In this document: piece by piece, positions 49,901 through 56,354 of the stretch
How positions within the stretch are numbered: the stretch's first letter is position 1
How the letters are laid out: each line of letters opens with the position of its first letter
Assembly (NCBI RefSeq): GCF_900107435.1
Contig: NZ_FNPZ01000001.1
Location: 654,960 to 718,959, forward strand
DNA from: Herbiconiux ginsengi
GTDB lineage: Bacteria; Actinomycetota; Actinomycetes; Actinomycetales; Microbacteriaceae
Reading direction: 5' to 3'
Length of the DNA: 64,000 nucleotides
Position numbers and translations under genes: made by a program
Notes under the pieces: generated by a model
The model's input: the letters and a program-made list of their open reading frames with translations, nothing else
The model's database searches: none
Told to the model about the DNA's origin: nothing

Positions 49901-51393
49901 AGCACGGTCTGACCCGGCAGCACGACGGTGTTGCCGTCGTGCGCGGTCGACGACCCGGGCGGGCCTTCGAACTGGTAGGCGGAGTATCCCGAAGGCTGCG
50001 CTCCCTCGGCCGTGGTGAGGGTGTTGCCGGCCTCTCCGGTGACGCCGGAGAAGAGCTTGTCGAACGTGCCGGAGCTGCGGACGTTGGTGTTACCGGCCCG
50101 AGTGTTGTTCGAGGGGTCTTCTCCTTGGTTGGGATTGCCCGCGATATCGGTGGCGACGACGTTCGTGTAGGTGTTCCGCCAGTTCAGATTCGAGACGCCG
50201 TCGACGGTGCTGCCGAGGTCGGTGACGGCTTCGAGGGGCAGTTCGAGGCGGACGGTCGTCGACACGACGAGCCCCATGTCGGCAGGAAGCGCGAGGCCGT
50301 CCTGCGACTTCGTCGGAACCGTGAAAGCGGTCGTGTCGGTGTCGGTGAACACGATGTCGACCGGGGTTCCGAGCGATGTCTGCTGGCAGGTCGCCGTGCC
50401 GTTGTTCCGGACACTGTTGACATTCGTCTCGCTGCCGCCGCTCGGGTTGGGCAGCGCGCCGTGGAGGTTTGCGACGCCGCCGTTGCAGAAGGCGAGGCGG
50501 GGTGCGTACTTGTCGAGTGCACCCGCGCCGGCCGCGAGCCAGGCGGCGGAGCTCGTGGTGCCCGGGCCGAAGAAGGCGTCGGGGCTGAGATCTTCGGTGA
50601 CGGTGATCGGCGATGCCAGAGGCGTGACCCCCTTGCCGCCGGAGGGACCATCGATGGTCAACGGGAAGTCCATGACGACGCAGGAGCGCGTGCTGTCGAA
50701 CGAGCACGCGCTGTAGTACTGGAAGAACGGACCGTCGGTGTCGCTCGCGCTGGCGAGACGCTTCGAGACGTCGAAGTCGGCCGCGGCGGACACGGTGTGC
50801 TGCACGGGCTCCGACGTCGCCGGAGTCGTGACCTGATCGCTCGTCGCCGACACCGTGACGGGGCCGAGGACGGTGCCGTTCGGAACCTCGGGGCGGACCT
50901 TCGAGAGGAAGTCGTAGTTCAACGACGTTCCCTGGTTCTGTGGTGCGACCACGCAATCGACCGATTGCGAGGGCAGCGACGTCCACGACGTCATCGTGGT
51001 CGGCACGACCGGGTCGGGAAGAGTCGCCGGAGTGAGGGTGGAGCCGGCAAGACAGAAGGGCGGCAGCGACACCAGCTCTTCACCCTGGGGCAGGCTGAAC
51101 GTCAGATGCGGCGCGGTCTGGTCGCCGCCCTCGTATCGGATTCCCACCGAATAGGTGATCGTGTCGTTCGTGCGGATGATGTCGTTGGTGGCGGACGAGT
51201 CGTGGCCGGCCGCGTCGTCGCCGTCGAAAGCCGCGGTGCCGGTGGTCTGATTCAGGGTGACGCTCAACGTCTCGCCGGCTGCGCCGGCGGGTGCGGCGAC
51301 GACGAGACTGCTGGCCGCAAGCCCCAGGATCGCGGCCGTGACGGCGACGAATCGGGGCGTTCGGTGGAGCTGTGGACGGGACGTCATAGTCAT
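46996..51393 (-). CDS. Large sortase-anchored repeat surface protein (SdrD-B, DUF5979-like)
   Basis: 1465 aa: signal peptide ending near PAGAAG, a long series of beta-rich domains (to about residue 1060) with paired Cys (e.g. FCNGG, CDVWDD, DCLPGYQ), an SdrD B-like repeat (SLGDVVWNDLNSNGIQDAGEPG, near 1065-1170), two DUF5979-like repeats (GGLVIVKDLTGAGV and AGTISVAKVLDG, to about 1410), a Pro/Thr/Ser linker, an LGNTG-type sortase signal, a span and RRRRSSEQQ. It is covalently wall-anchored, possibly an adhesin or matrix protein. AAGAAAGG precedes ATG 51393 (51387 is an alternative). Its upstream shares a two-block element with the 35-aa gene at 51679. Confidence 0.85.
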   Translation of the reverse strand: MTMTSRPQLHRTPRFVAVTAAILGLAASSLVVAAPAGAAGETLSVTLNQTTGTAAFDGDDAAGHDSSATNDIIRTNDTITYSVGIRYEGGDQTAPHLTFSLPQGEELVSLPPFCLAGSTLTPATLPDPVVPTTMTSWTSLPSQSVDCVVAPQNQGTSLNYDFLSKVRPEVPNGTVLGPVTVSATSDQVTTPATSEPVQHTVSAAADFDVSKRLASASDTDGPFFQYYSACSFDSTRSCVVMDFPLTIDGPSGGKGVTPLASPITVTEDLSPDAFFGPGTTSSAAWLAAGAGALDKYAPRLAFCNGGVANLHGALPNPSGGSETNVNSVRNNGTATCQQTSLGTPVDIVFTDTDTTAFTVPTKSQDGLALPADMGLVVSTTVRLELPLEAVTDLGSTVDGVSNLNWRNTYTNVVATDIAGNPNQGEDPSNNTRAGNTNVRSSGTFDKLFSGVTGEAGNTLTTAEGAQPSGYSAYQFEGPPGSSTAHDGNTVVLPGQTVLSNLYSTQNIPVNTGTQFSASKIVCDVWDDTKLGLPATFAYAGSTNTVVQIPSNGAPVWVSGYHHNNSTYNADTSMLPNLTIQYGSTPTPGSGADSDCSTGTWYDSAAAVPGATLVNGLWQGVNRVRVSFSTTASNTDQQVEVNTSIALTVLATAGAQGTILPNWASIIEAKGVKSRDAVLADPEATNSVSSYAPETNNGGLGDRLIVGQAVARIKKFVKNPDSGDYTDTAVPQYSAGSAIDYRLNPSLTASSSATGSFADVTVEDCLPGYQSFVSSTRESGAPITPVVTQLGSPAGAGITCAADETYVKWDLGQNEINAPIDPILYTVEVLATVRNGVYTNTTLVTSSGDPSPVSARTDTAQVQIVVPTGIKIAKSVDKSTVEVTPAGAVTPRGFTWTIDFANIDSPQNVSDVDVIDVLPANGLGGTHFTGTLALDAVTPTGATTGITTLYTADPSAVLQVDPSDPTNGSAGTTVWCDAPTGGSVVSGAGTSADCPTSLAQVTGLRFLRAGAFTPDDQLTIAVSMSPSGNSAADVYENRTSGRVVGVTQPVGPAVRAVTVVASSLGDVVWNDLNSNGIQDAGEPGVANVPVALTGTDVDGNAVSATTTTDANGNYLFADLASGTYVVTFDPAWVAAHNFAFTLEAQGTDGQTDSNANVTTGATGDIVLGIDENRVDIDAGLVQLVGGLVIVKDLTGAGVANAAGPFEFSIECSYLDQSVYSGTVSLERTGDDTTLRSDRIGGIPVGASCVVTETDSGGADTTPAPVTVTIVTNSDDNTVIAGIVNEFSAGTISVAKVLDGTAATDPVVTAKTFTILVTCQIAVDGEADPVTLFSGDLSIKGGQNLTLVDGNDAPVLLPLGTVCFGVETDDGGAAKAVVDHDSFENGVVVTSGTPETLQELQLTATNTFDLTPPTPTPSTGSPVAEGGPAVLGNTGLAIGGTITLIGLLIAGGLALLLIRRRRSSEQQ

Positions 51394-51416
51394 GCCTTTC
51401 TTGGTCCCCGACGGCG

Positions 51417-51503
51417 ACTCACATCGCCTGATATCAGCCCTCATCCTGTTGGCGGGATCGCCGGATTCGCCGATTTTCCCGGTACTCACCCCTTAATTCA
51501 CCC
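51417..51503 (-). promoter_or_regulatory. Two-block upstream element of giant surface gene
   Basis: Block A (51417-51448, minus strand starting CAGGATGAGGG, ending GATGTGAGT) and block B (51484-51503, GGTGAATT-AAG-GGGTGA) are separated by 35 bases. The same blocks, with the same spacing, occur at 51835-51919 in front of the 35-aa gene. Block B has GGTGA as a direct repeat at 11 bases spacing and lies about -55 to -75 from a likely start in block A, a usual place for an activator site. Confidence 0.6.
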
Positions 51504-51678
51504 GGTCGGGTGGAGGGGGCGGCGACGCTGCGGATGCGCGTCGCTTTCAGAACGAGGGCGAAGGGCGCGGCTCGGTCGGTGGGGGTTTCTCGTCACCGCG
51601 CCCTTCATGTGAAGAGACGGCCTGAGGGCCCGATCGTGACGCAGGATTCGCAAATCGGCGGAAAGAACGTTCGAGCGG

Positions 51679-51786
51679 CTAGCGGTGTCGGCGCAGGACC
51701 AGAGCCACGAAGGCGCCCACTGCGACCATGGGCGCGGAGACGATGGCGAGACCGAGGAACAAGCCGAGGCAGTCGTGTGGAACCAA
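51679..51786 (-). CDS. Small membrane protein (35 aa), TTG start
   Basis: MVPHDCLGLFLGLAIVSAPM followed by VAVGAFVALVLRRHR, then TAG. One hydrophobic span with a basic end and one Cys near the start. GAAGGAGA lies three to ten bases before the TTG, as strong as that of katA, which supports real translation. Its upstream region shares a two-block element with the giant surface gene, suggesting common regulation. Function unknown; small single-span proteins near surface genes may act as signal or assembly factors. Confidence 0.5.
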   Translation of the reverse strand: MVPHDCLGLFLGLAIVSAPMVAVGAFVALVLRRHR

Positions 51787-51834
51787 GACTCTCCTTCAGT
51801 GCACAACGGACGGGGAGTGATGGGGATGCGAGCG

Positions 51835-51919
51835 ACCCACATCGTCTGAATACCCTCATCCTGAAGCGTTGGTCGGTCAGCTCAAGCGAATGCGGGGCAG
51901 TCACCCCAAAATTCACCCC
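51835..51919 (-). promoter_or_regulatory. Two-block upstream element of 35-aa gene
   Basis: Block A (51835-51863) and block B (51899-51919) match those at 51417-51503 in sequence (CAGGATGAGGG...CGATGTGGGT; GGTGAATT-TTG-GGGTGACT) and in the 35-base distance between them. The conserved A/B spacing is stronger evidence than each block alone. Confidence 0.6.
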
Positions 51920-51957
51920 GATGGTGCTGCGCGGGTCGCCGAAGGGGGATGTGCGTG

Positions 51958-52164
51958 TCATCTGTGATGCCTCCGCGCGAGCTCGCGGGTGACCATCGGG
52001 CCGAGCCATTCGAGCCGCATCGCCTCGCTGCGCTCGGTGGTGGGATCTGCACGGAGGTCGAGGATGAGGTCTCGCAACCGGGACAAGTCGTCATCGGCGA
52101 TCGTGTGCAGCCGAATCTGAGTATGCGGGGTGTGGAGCACGAGCGCGGGGAGATCGACATCCAT
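51958..52164 (-). CDS. Hypothetical small protein (68 aa)
   Basis: MDVDLPALVLHTPHTQIRLHTIADDDLSRLRDLILDLRADP, then TTERSEAMRLEWLGPMVTRELARRHHR. It is soluble and charged, with no membrane segment or recognised domain; a HTIADDDLSRLRDLI stretch suggests helix. No good ribosome-binding site is visible. It lies between the LuxR-type regulator (stop 87 bases upstream) and the 35-aa gene, on the same strand. Real coding status is moderate. Confidence 0.45.
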   Translation of the reverse strand: MDVDLPALVLHTPHTQIRLHTIADDDLSRLRDLILDLRADPTTERSEAMRLEWLGPMVTRELARRHHR

Positions 52165-52250
52165 TCGCCCATCGTCTGCTCGATCGCGGTGAGGTTCTAC
52201 GGGAGGCTGGGTGAAAGATCGGGTGATCCCTTCACGGAAGAGGCCACCCG

Positions 52251-53816
52251 TCAGAGGAGCCCGTGTCGGGTGACGATGTCGATCGCCTCGGTCCGGTTCG
52301 CCGCACCGACCTTCCGGTACGCCGCCCGCAGTTGGCTCTTGACGGTGTTCTGGCTCACGTAGAGCCGCGCGCTGATCTCCGGCACCGTCGCGCCCTTGGC
52401 GAGCTCCGCGAGAACGAGTCTCTCCCGCCGACTCAATCCGCTCGGCGCGGCCGCCACGGGGAACACCCCTTGCTCACGCACCAGCGTGACCAGGGGATCC
52501 TCGTCGGAGAGACCGATGAGCTCGGCGAGATCGTCGAACGCATCTCTCGGGATCGTGGTGAACGCATACGGAATGTGCCGGTCGCGGGCGACGACCAGCG
52601 CCTGCTCCCCGGCCAAGCGCGCATCCGCGACGCGATCGGAACGCAGATACGCAACCGCCCGGAGCAGTAGCGCCTCGACCAGCACGCGCGGAACGACGGC
52701 AGCAGCCGGGAGGAGGGCATCGGCCCGCCGCGAGACCTCGGCCAGATTCCCGGCCATCAGGTCGATCTTGGCGCGCGTGACGTCGAGGAAGAACGTCGAG
52801 GGCTGGAACCGCAGGTCGACCTGATCGATGACCTCCCGCGCTCGAGCGGGCATCGCCAGCACCAGGAACAGCTCCGCCCGGCCGACAGCGAGGAACTGCG
52901 CGTTCAAACCTCTCGACACCAGCTTCGGAGGGCGGATGGTGACCGCGGTGTCGATCTCGGAGAGCACGTTCCAGGCCTGCTCGGGAGACACACAGAGCCT
53001 CGCTCGCAGGTACAGGATCGCCGCCCAGCACTCCGGGGCGGCCGAGACGTCGATGATGACGTCAAGCAGTCGCCCGGCCCCCTCGCGGTCGAGATTGTCG
53101 ATCCGGTCGAAGATGCGGGCGAGTTCGGCGGGTGCCCCATATCGTCGCGTCGCCCAGTTCGCGGTGTCCAGGGGCGGAACGCGATCGAGCCATCGCTGCG
53201 CGATCGCTTTATGTCCCCCGATCATGTGGATCCATGCGATGTTGCCTGCCGCCGTATCGCGGATGAGGTCGTTCCCGGTGACGACTGCGAGGTCGTAGGC
53301 GTCCTGGTATTCGGCGAGCGCCAACGGGAATTCTCCCGCGAGCTCGTGCACTCGACCCCATTGCGCGTGCAGATCGGGGATCGCGTAGTGCAGATCCTTG
53401 AAGCTGTCCGGGTTGGCGGCGTCGAGTTCGACGTGGGCCTCCGCGACCTCTTTCGCCGCCGCCTCGTACTCGCCCTCGCTCCGGTGCGCAGCCGCCCTGC
53501 TGGTCAGGTCGACCAGCACGTCGACCAGTTTCGTCGGTGTCGGCGCGGTGCTGAGATACCGGTATCGGTCGTTCCGGGCGGCCTCATCGACCGGAAGGTA
53601 GTTCACGTAGTTGCGAGCCGCATCCCACCGCGGATTCTCCGCGAGCACCTCGTCGGGCAATTCTCCCAGCGCTTGCCGGAGCAGAGCCGGATCCGAGAGC
53701 AGCAGCACCGACCAGTTCTCGCTCAGCAACTGCTGCAGGGTCACCCAGTCGGATGACGCCGCCGCGTGAGCGATCTGATCATGGAGGAGATGGGCATTGG
53801 TCGTCGGGTTGGCCAC
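52251..53816 (-). CDS. LuxR-type transcriptional regulator
   Basis: A 521-aa protein: long helical N-terminal region of TPR-like repeats (for example YEAAAKEVAEAHVELDAANP, LALAEYQDAYDLAVVTGN), and a C-terminal LuxR/GerE helix-turn-helix (LSRRERLVLAELAKGATVPEISARLYVSQNTVKSQLRAAYRKVG). No receiver or ATPase domain is present. GTG 53816 is preferred because GAAGG lies seven bases upstream; GTG 53888 is an alternative. It is on the same strand as the downstream 68-aa, 35-aa and giant surface genes; it is the best candidate to bind the paired upstream elements. Confidence 0.85.
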   Translation of the reverse strand: MANPTTNAHLLHDQIAHAAASSDWVTLQQLLSENWSVLLLSDPALLRQALGELPDEVLAENPRWDAARNYVNYLPVDEAARNDRYRYLSTAPTPTKLVDVLVDLTSRAAAHRSEGEYEAAAKEVAEAHVELDAANPDSFKDLHYAIPDLHAQWGRVHELAGEFPLALAEYQDAYDLAVVTGNDLIRDTAAGNIAWIHMIGGHKAIAQRWLDRVPPLDTANWATRRYGAPAELARIFDRIDNLDREGAGRLLDVIIDVSAAPECWAAILYLRARLCVSPEQAWNVLSEIDTAVTIRPPKLVSRGLNAQFLAVGRAELFLVLAMPARAREVIDQVDLRFQPSTFFLDVTRAKIDLMAGNLAEVSRRADALLPAAAVVPRVLVEALLLRAVAYLRSDRVADARLAGEQALVVARDRHIPYAFTTIPRDAFDDLAELIGLSDEDPLVTLVREQGVFPVAAAPSGLSRRERLVLAELAKGATVPEISARLYVSQNTVKSQLRAAYRKVGAANRTEAIDIVTRHGLL

Positions 53817-54037
53817 TTCTACACCTTCGGGCTCGCTCCTGCGCCCGGGGCGCGGGAAGGTCAAAAGAGCATTGACGACGTCGGTCACGACCGCGGTCTT
53901 TGCTCATGGAACCCCACCCACCGCTGCCGACTATATCCGTCGGAGGCGCATGAGCACGAGCACGAAAACGCATCCATTTCGGCAAGTTCGGTGTCCCGTG
54001 CCATCCAACCCGTCATTGGAGTGACGTACTCGCCGCT

Positions 54038-54796
54038 TCAGGTCTTTGCAACCCAGGGGGTGCCTGCTACTCCCCGGCCATGTTGCTGGCCGACCATCCG
54101 GAGCCCGAATAGAGCGCCCTGTGGATCGCGCATGATCGAGACTCCCGGTGGGCAGCTCGGCAACCGTACTGCCCCTAGCGATTCAGCCAGGTGCACATCG
54201 GACTGAACGTCCCGGCTGCCGAACTCGACGATCCAATTCGGATCCTCACGTGTGAGCGCGCCCCGATACACGCGAGCTCTTGCTCGTAAGGGAAGGTCGA
54301 GTTCGCGGCCACCCGCGCCTGCCTCGCGCGCTGTCCAGCCCAGGGCCCTCACGGAGAAGTCGATCGCCGACGAAGGATTCTGCGTGACCATCGTGATGCC
54401 GACAAAGGTTCCGGGGTTGTCGTCGATTTGCATCCCGCTGGGTTGACGAGGATGCCAGAAGCCGATTCTGGCACCGACCGGGTCGCGGATCATTGCGAAA
54501 TCACCGAGGGGCCCCGAGCTCATCGGCTCGACGACAACCTCTCCGCCCCGTTCGACACACGCTGCGACGCTGCCCGCCAGGTCGGTTGAAAGGAGGTTCG
54601 TACTCCAGAAAGGCCGGTCGGGACGACGTGAGACGCCCAAACCGGCGACCAAGCATCCGTCCAGCGACGCGAGTCGGTAGCCGCGGGAGTCTGGGTCCGT
54701 CACCGTCCAGCCGAACAGCTTTTCGTAGAACTCACGGGTCGCTGCGGGCTTCGAGGTTTCCAGATCCACCCAGTAGACGGAACTCAGCTCGTGCAA
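54038..54796 (-). CDS. VOC family protein (two glyoxalase-like domains)
   Basis: 252 aa with two betaalphabetabetabeta modules (about 1-115 and 125-240): SSVYWVDLETSKPAATREFYEKLFGWTV opens the first, TFVGITMVTQNPSSAIDFSVRALGWTAREA the second, with PVGARIGFWHP and PQGALFGLRM as their ends. Such tandem VOC proteins bind a metal and small molecules (fosfomycin, glyoxals, toxins), but the ligand is unknown. The start is TTG. It follows the YdhR-like gene on the same strand and is probably controlled by the divergent TetR regulator. Confidence 0.85.
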   Translation of the reverse strand: MHELSSVYWVDLETSKPAATREFYEKLFGWTVTDPDSRGYRLASLDGCLVAGLGVSRRPDRPFWSTNLLSTDLAGSVAACVERGGEVVVEPMSSGPLGDFAMIRDPVGARIGFWHPRQPSGMQIDDNPGTFVGITMVTQNPSSAIDFSVRALGWTAREAGAGGRELDLPLRARARVYRGALTREDPNWIVEFGSRDVQSDVHLAESLGAVRLPSCPPGVSIMRDPQGALFGLRMVGQQHGRGVAGTPWVAKT

Positions 54797-54862
54797 TTGA
54801 TCAACTTTCCTCGATTCAGATCCCCGAGGGCCGGTCGTATGTGACCGGCCCTCGACGTCTCG

Positions 54863-55171
54863 CTACTCGAAATATGGCGAATTCATGTCCACCGAGGCGT
54901 CGCGCGTCACGTCGCCGTCGAACACCTTCGTCGTCGACGTGGCTCCATTCGATCGCGCTTCGTCGGCAAAGGGCCCTTGGGCGAAGGCAAGCGCGTTCTC
55001 GATGGTGTCGAATTCGTAGAAGCCGCCGATCGTCTGAGTCCCCACCCCGGACAGCCAGGTCTTTCGAATGAAGCCGGGTGCCGCCTTGATGCTGGGGTTG
55101 ATCGACTTCCAATCCAGGTGCTCGAACGGCACGGAAGCGTGAACTTCTGTGTAGAGAAATGCTTTGACCAT
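54863..55171 (-). CDS. YdhR-like monooxygenase family protein
   Basis: 102 aa, a dimeric alpha/beta-barrel (ABM) protein: MVKAFLYTEVHASVPFEHLDW, IKAAPGFIRKTWLSGVGTQTIGGFYEFDTIENALAFAQGPFADEAR. The KTWLSG...GGFYEFDT pattern matches YdhR/monooxygenase-like proteins, which lack an evident cofactor. GGGAGAG is upstream of the ATG. Transcribed divergently from a TetR gene across a 87-base region with two palindromes, so its expression is likely regulated by that TetR. Confidence 0.85.
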   Translation of the reverse strand: MVKAFLYTEVHASVPFEHLDWKSINPSIKAAPGFIRKTWLSGVGTQTIGGFYEFDTIENALAFAQGPFADEARSNGATSTTKVFDGDVTRDASVDMNSPYFE

Positions 55172-55188
55172 GTAACTCTCCCGACTCT

Positions 55189-55206
55189 CTAGTACGGGCG
55201 TACTAG
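55189..55206. promoter_or_regulatory. TetR-type operator 1
   Basis: A perfect palindrome CTAGTACG-GG-CGTACTAG between the divergent YdhR-like and TetR genes. The half-site CGTACTAG recurs in operator 2. Confidence 0.75.
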
Positions 55207-55221
55207 ACAATCTGCACCCTA

Positions 55222-55243
55222 GACTAGGATGGTCGTACTAGTC
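55222..55243. promoter_or_regulatory. TetR-type operator 2
   Basis: GACTAG (55222-55227) and CTAGTC (55238-55243) face each other over 10 bases and overlap a second copy of CGTACTAG (55234-55241), just before the TetR start codon. Likely for autoregulation. Confidence 0.55.
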
Positions 55244-55258
55244 AAAATGAGGGAACAC

Positions 55259-55822
55259 ATGACGGATGGAACGCGACAGCGAATGATCGACGCGGCGATC
55301 CCGCTCTTGGAGCGAAAGGGACTGGCCGCCATGTCGTTCACCGACGTCCTGGCCGCGAGCGGCGCTGCCCGAGGAGGGATCTATCACCACTTTCCGGGTG
55401 GCAAGCTGCAGCTCGCGGAAGAAGCGGCACGATGGAACGGCGAGCAGATTGCGGGCTACATGCGGGCATTGACCGGCTCCAACCCACTCGAGGTGCTTGA
55501 TTCATTCCTTGAGGGAATCCGGCCCGCCGTCGAGCAATCAACTCGTGGTGCCGGGTGCGCAGTGGCCGCGATCACCGTCAACGGCGCCACCGACCAGCAA
55601 GGACAGGTGGCGCTCGGTCGCGTCGCGAATGCTGCGTTTGCAAGCTGGCAGCAGGTGCTGGCAGAGAAGTTCGAAGGCGCTGGAATGGAGCCGGAAAGGT
55701 CCGCGGAGTTCGCGGCGCTCCTCGTCGTGACGCTGGAAGGTTCGCATACGCTCAGCCGGGCAGCCGGATCGCTCGAGCCATTCGAGTCCGCAGCAGCCGC
55801 CCTTCGTCGAATGCTGCACTAA
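55259..55822 (+). CDS. TetR family transcriptional regulator
   Basis: 187 aa. The N-terminal HTH is RQRMIDAAIPLLERKGLAAMSFTDVLAASGAARGGIYHHFPGGKLQLAEEA (recognition helix GAARGGIYHHFPGGK near residues 34-48). The C-terminal ligand domain has one Cys (GCAVAAITVNG). ATG 55259 is preferred to 55247 because GAGGG lies seven bases upstream of it. The two operators in the divergent region with the YdhR-like/VOC genes make an autoregulated efflux-less detoxification unit plausible. Codon usage is less GC-biased than neighbours, hinting at more recent acquisition. Confidence 0.9.
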   Translation: MTDGTRQRMIDAAIPLLERKGLAAMSFTDVLAASGAARGGIYHHFPGGKLQLAEEAARWNGEQIAGYMRALTGSNPLEVLDSFLEGIRPAVEQSTRGAGCAVAAITVNGATDQQGQVALGRVANAAFASWQQVLAEKFEGAGMEPERSAEFAALLVVTLEGSHTLSRAAGSLEPFESAAAALRRMLH

Positions 55823-55890
55823 GACGACGAGTCGGGCGGCACCCCCCATTCGAGGCACACAGCGAATTCTCAGAAAAATAACGTTTTGAT

Positions 55891-55958
55891 AACTAGCGCT
55901 CCGTTACCGGACCGTTATATATTCATAGAGCGTTAGTTGTTTGCTGTGGCAGGTAACG
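55891..55958. other. AT-rich palindromic region
   Basis: In the 238-base gap after the TetR gene, AACTAGCGCT (55891-55900) and AGCGTTAGTT (55929-55938) are inverted at nine of ten positions and CGTTACC/GGTAACG (55902-55908 with 55952-55958) overlap them. The region is AT-rich (TTATATATTC in the middle), with a possible -10 (TTATAT, 55915-55920). It may be a promoter or a structured RNA start; no gene is seen. Confidence 0.4.
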
Positions 55959-55994
55959 CGGAATGTGATTGCAGGACACTCTTGGTGCAAGGGA

Positions 55995-56028
55995 GAGGGC
56001 CCGTCGTTAGCCTCTACGACGGGCCCTC
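55995..56028. terminator. 13-bp hairpin, bidirectional terminator candidate
   Basis: GAGGGCCCGTCGT (55995-56007) and ACGACGGGCCCTC (56016-56028) pair perfectly with an 8-base loop. On the + strand AATCATTT follows. It could end a short RNA starting near 55927 (about 100 nt) or the small minus-strand gene at 56061. Confidence 0.65.
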
Positions 56029-56060
56029 AATCATTTAACCTGCGGCAGCGGGCACGACGG

Positions 56061-56255
56061 TCAGTAGTCGGCGCGGGAGTCCTTCACGATGTCGAGTTCG
56101 CTCTCGTCGGCGGCCCAGTCGCGCAAGGCCGAGTCGAGTTGACGCCGGAGCCATTCGGCGCTCAGCGCCGCGTCGGCGAGCTGCGCGAGCTGTTTCGCCC
56201 GCTCGTCCGGCGTGCCCGTCAGATCGTCTGGCGTCGAGGGGGTTTCGCTGGTCAT
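56061..56255 (-). CDS. Small acidic hypothetical protein (64 aa)
   Basis: MTSETPSTPDDLTGTPDERA, then KQLAQLADAALSAEWLRRQLDSALRDWAADESELDIVKDSRADY. Acidic and helical, with no membrane span; unknown family. AGAAGGGA lies seven bases before the ATG, which supports translation. A terminator-like hairpin lies 33 bases after the stop. It is divergent from the amidohydrolase gene. Confidence 0.65.
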   Translation of the reverse strand: MTSETPSTPDDLTGTPDERAKQLAQLADAALSAEWLRRQLDSALRDWAADESELDIVKDSRADY

Positions 56256-56354
56256 GGGAGTCCCTTCTGGGTGGATTCGGGATCGGTTGAGTCCCGAGCG
56301 TAGGACGGAAAACCGCGCGGCACCAGGCTCTCCGCGAGCCGGTACAGTTGCGCC

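Noticed and set aside
53817-54037. Gene between the LuxR and VOC genes
   Set aside because: Short frames here have no ribosome-binding site or sensible composition; nothing supportable was seen.
55960-56030. tRNA or SRP RNA gene near the hairpin
   Set aside because: No cloverleaf arms, TΨC-like loop or SRP helix 8 tetraloop sequence could be found.
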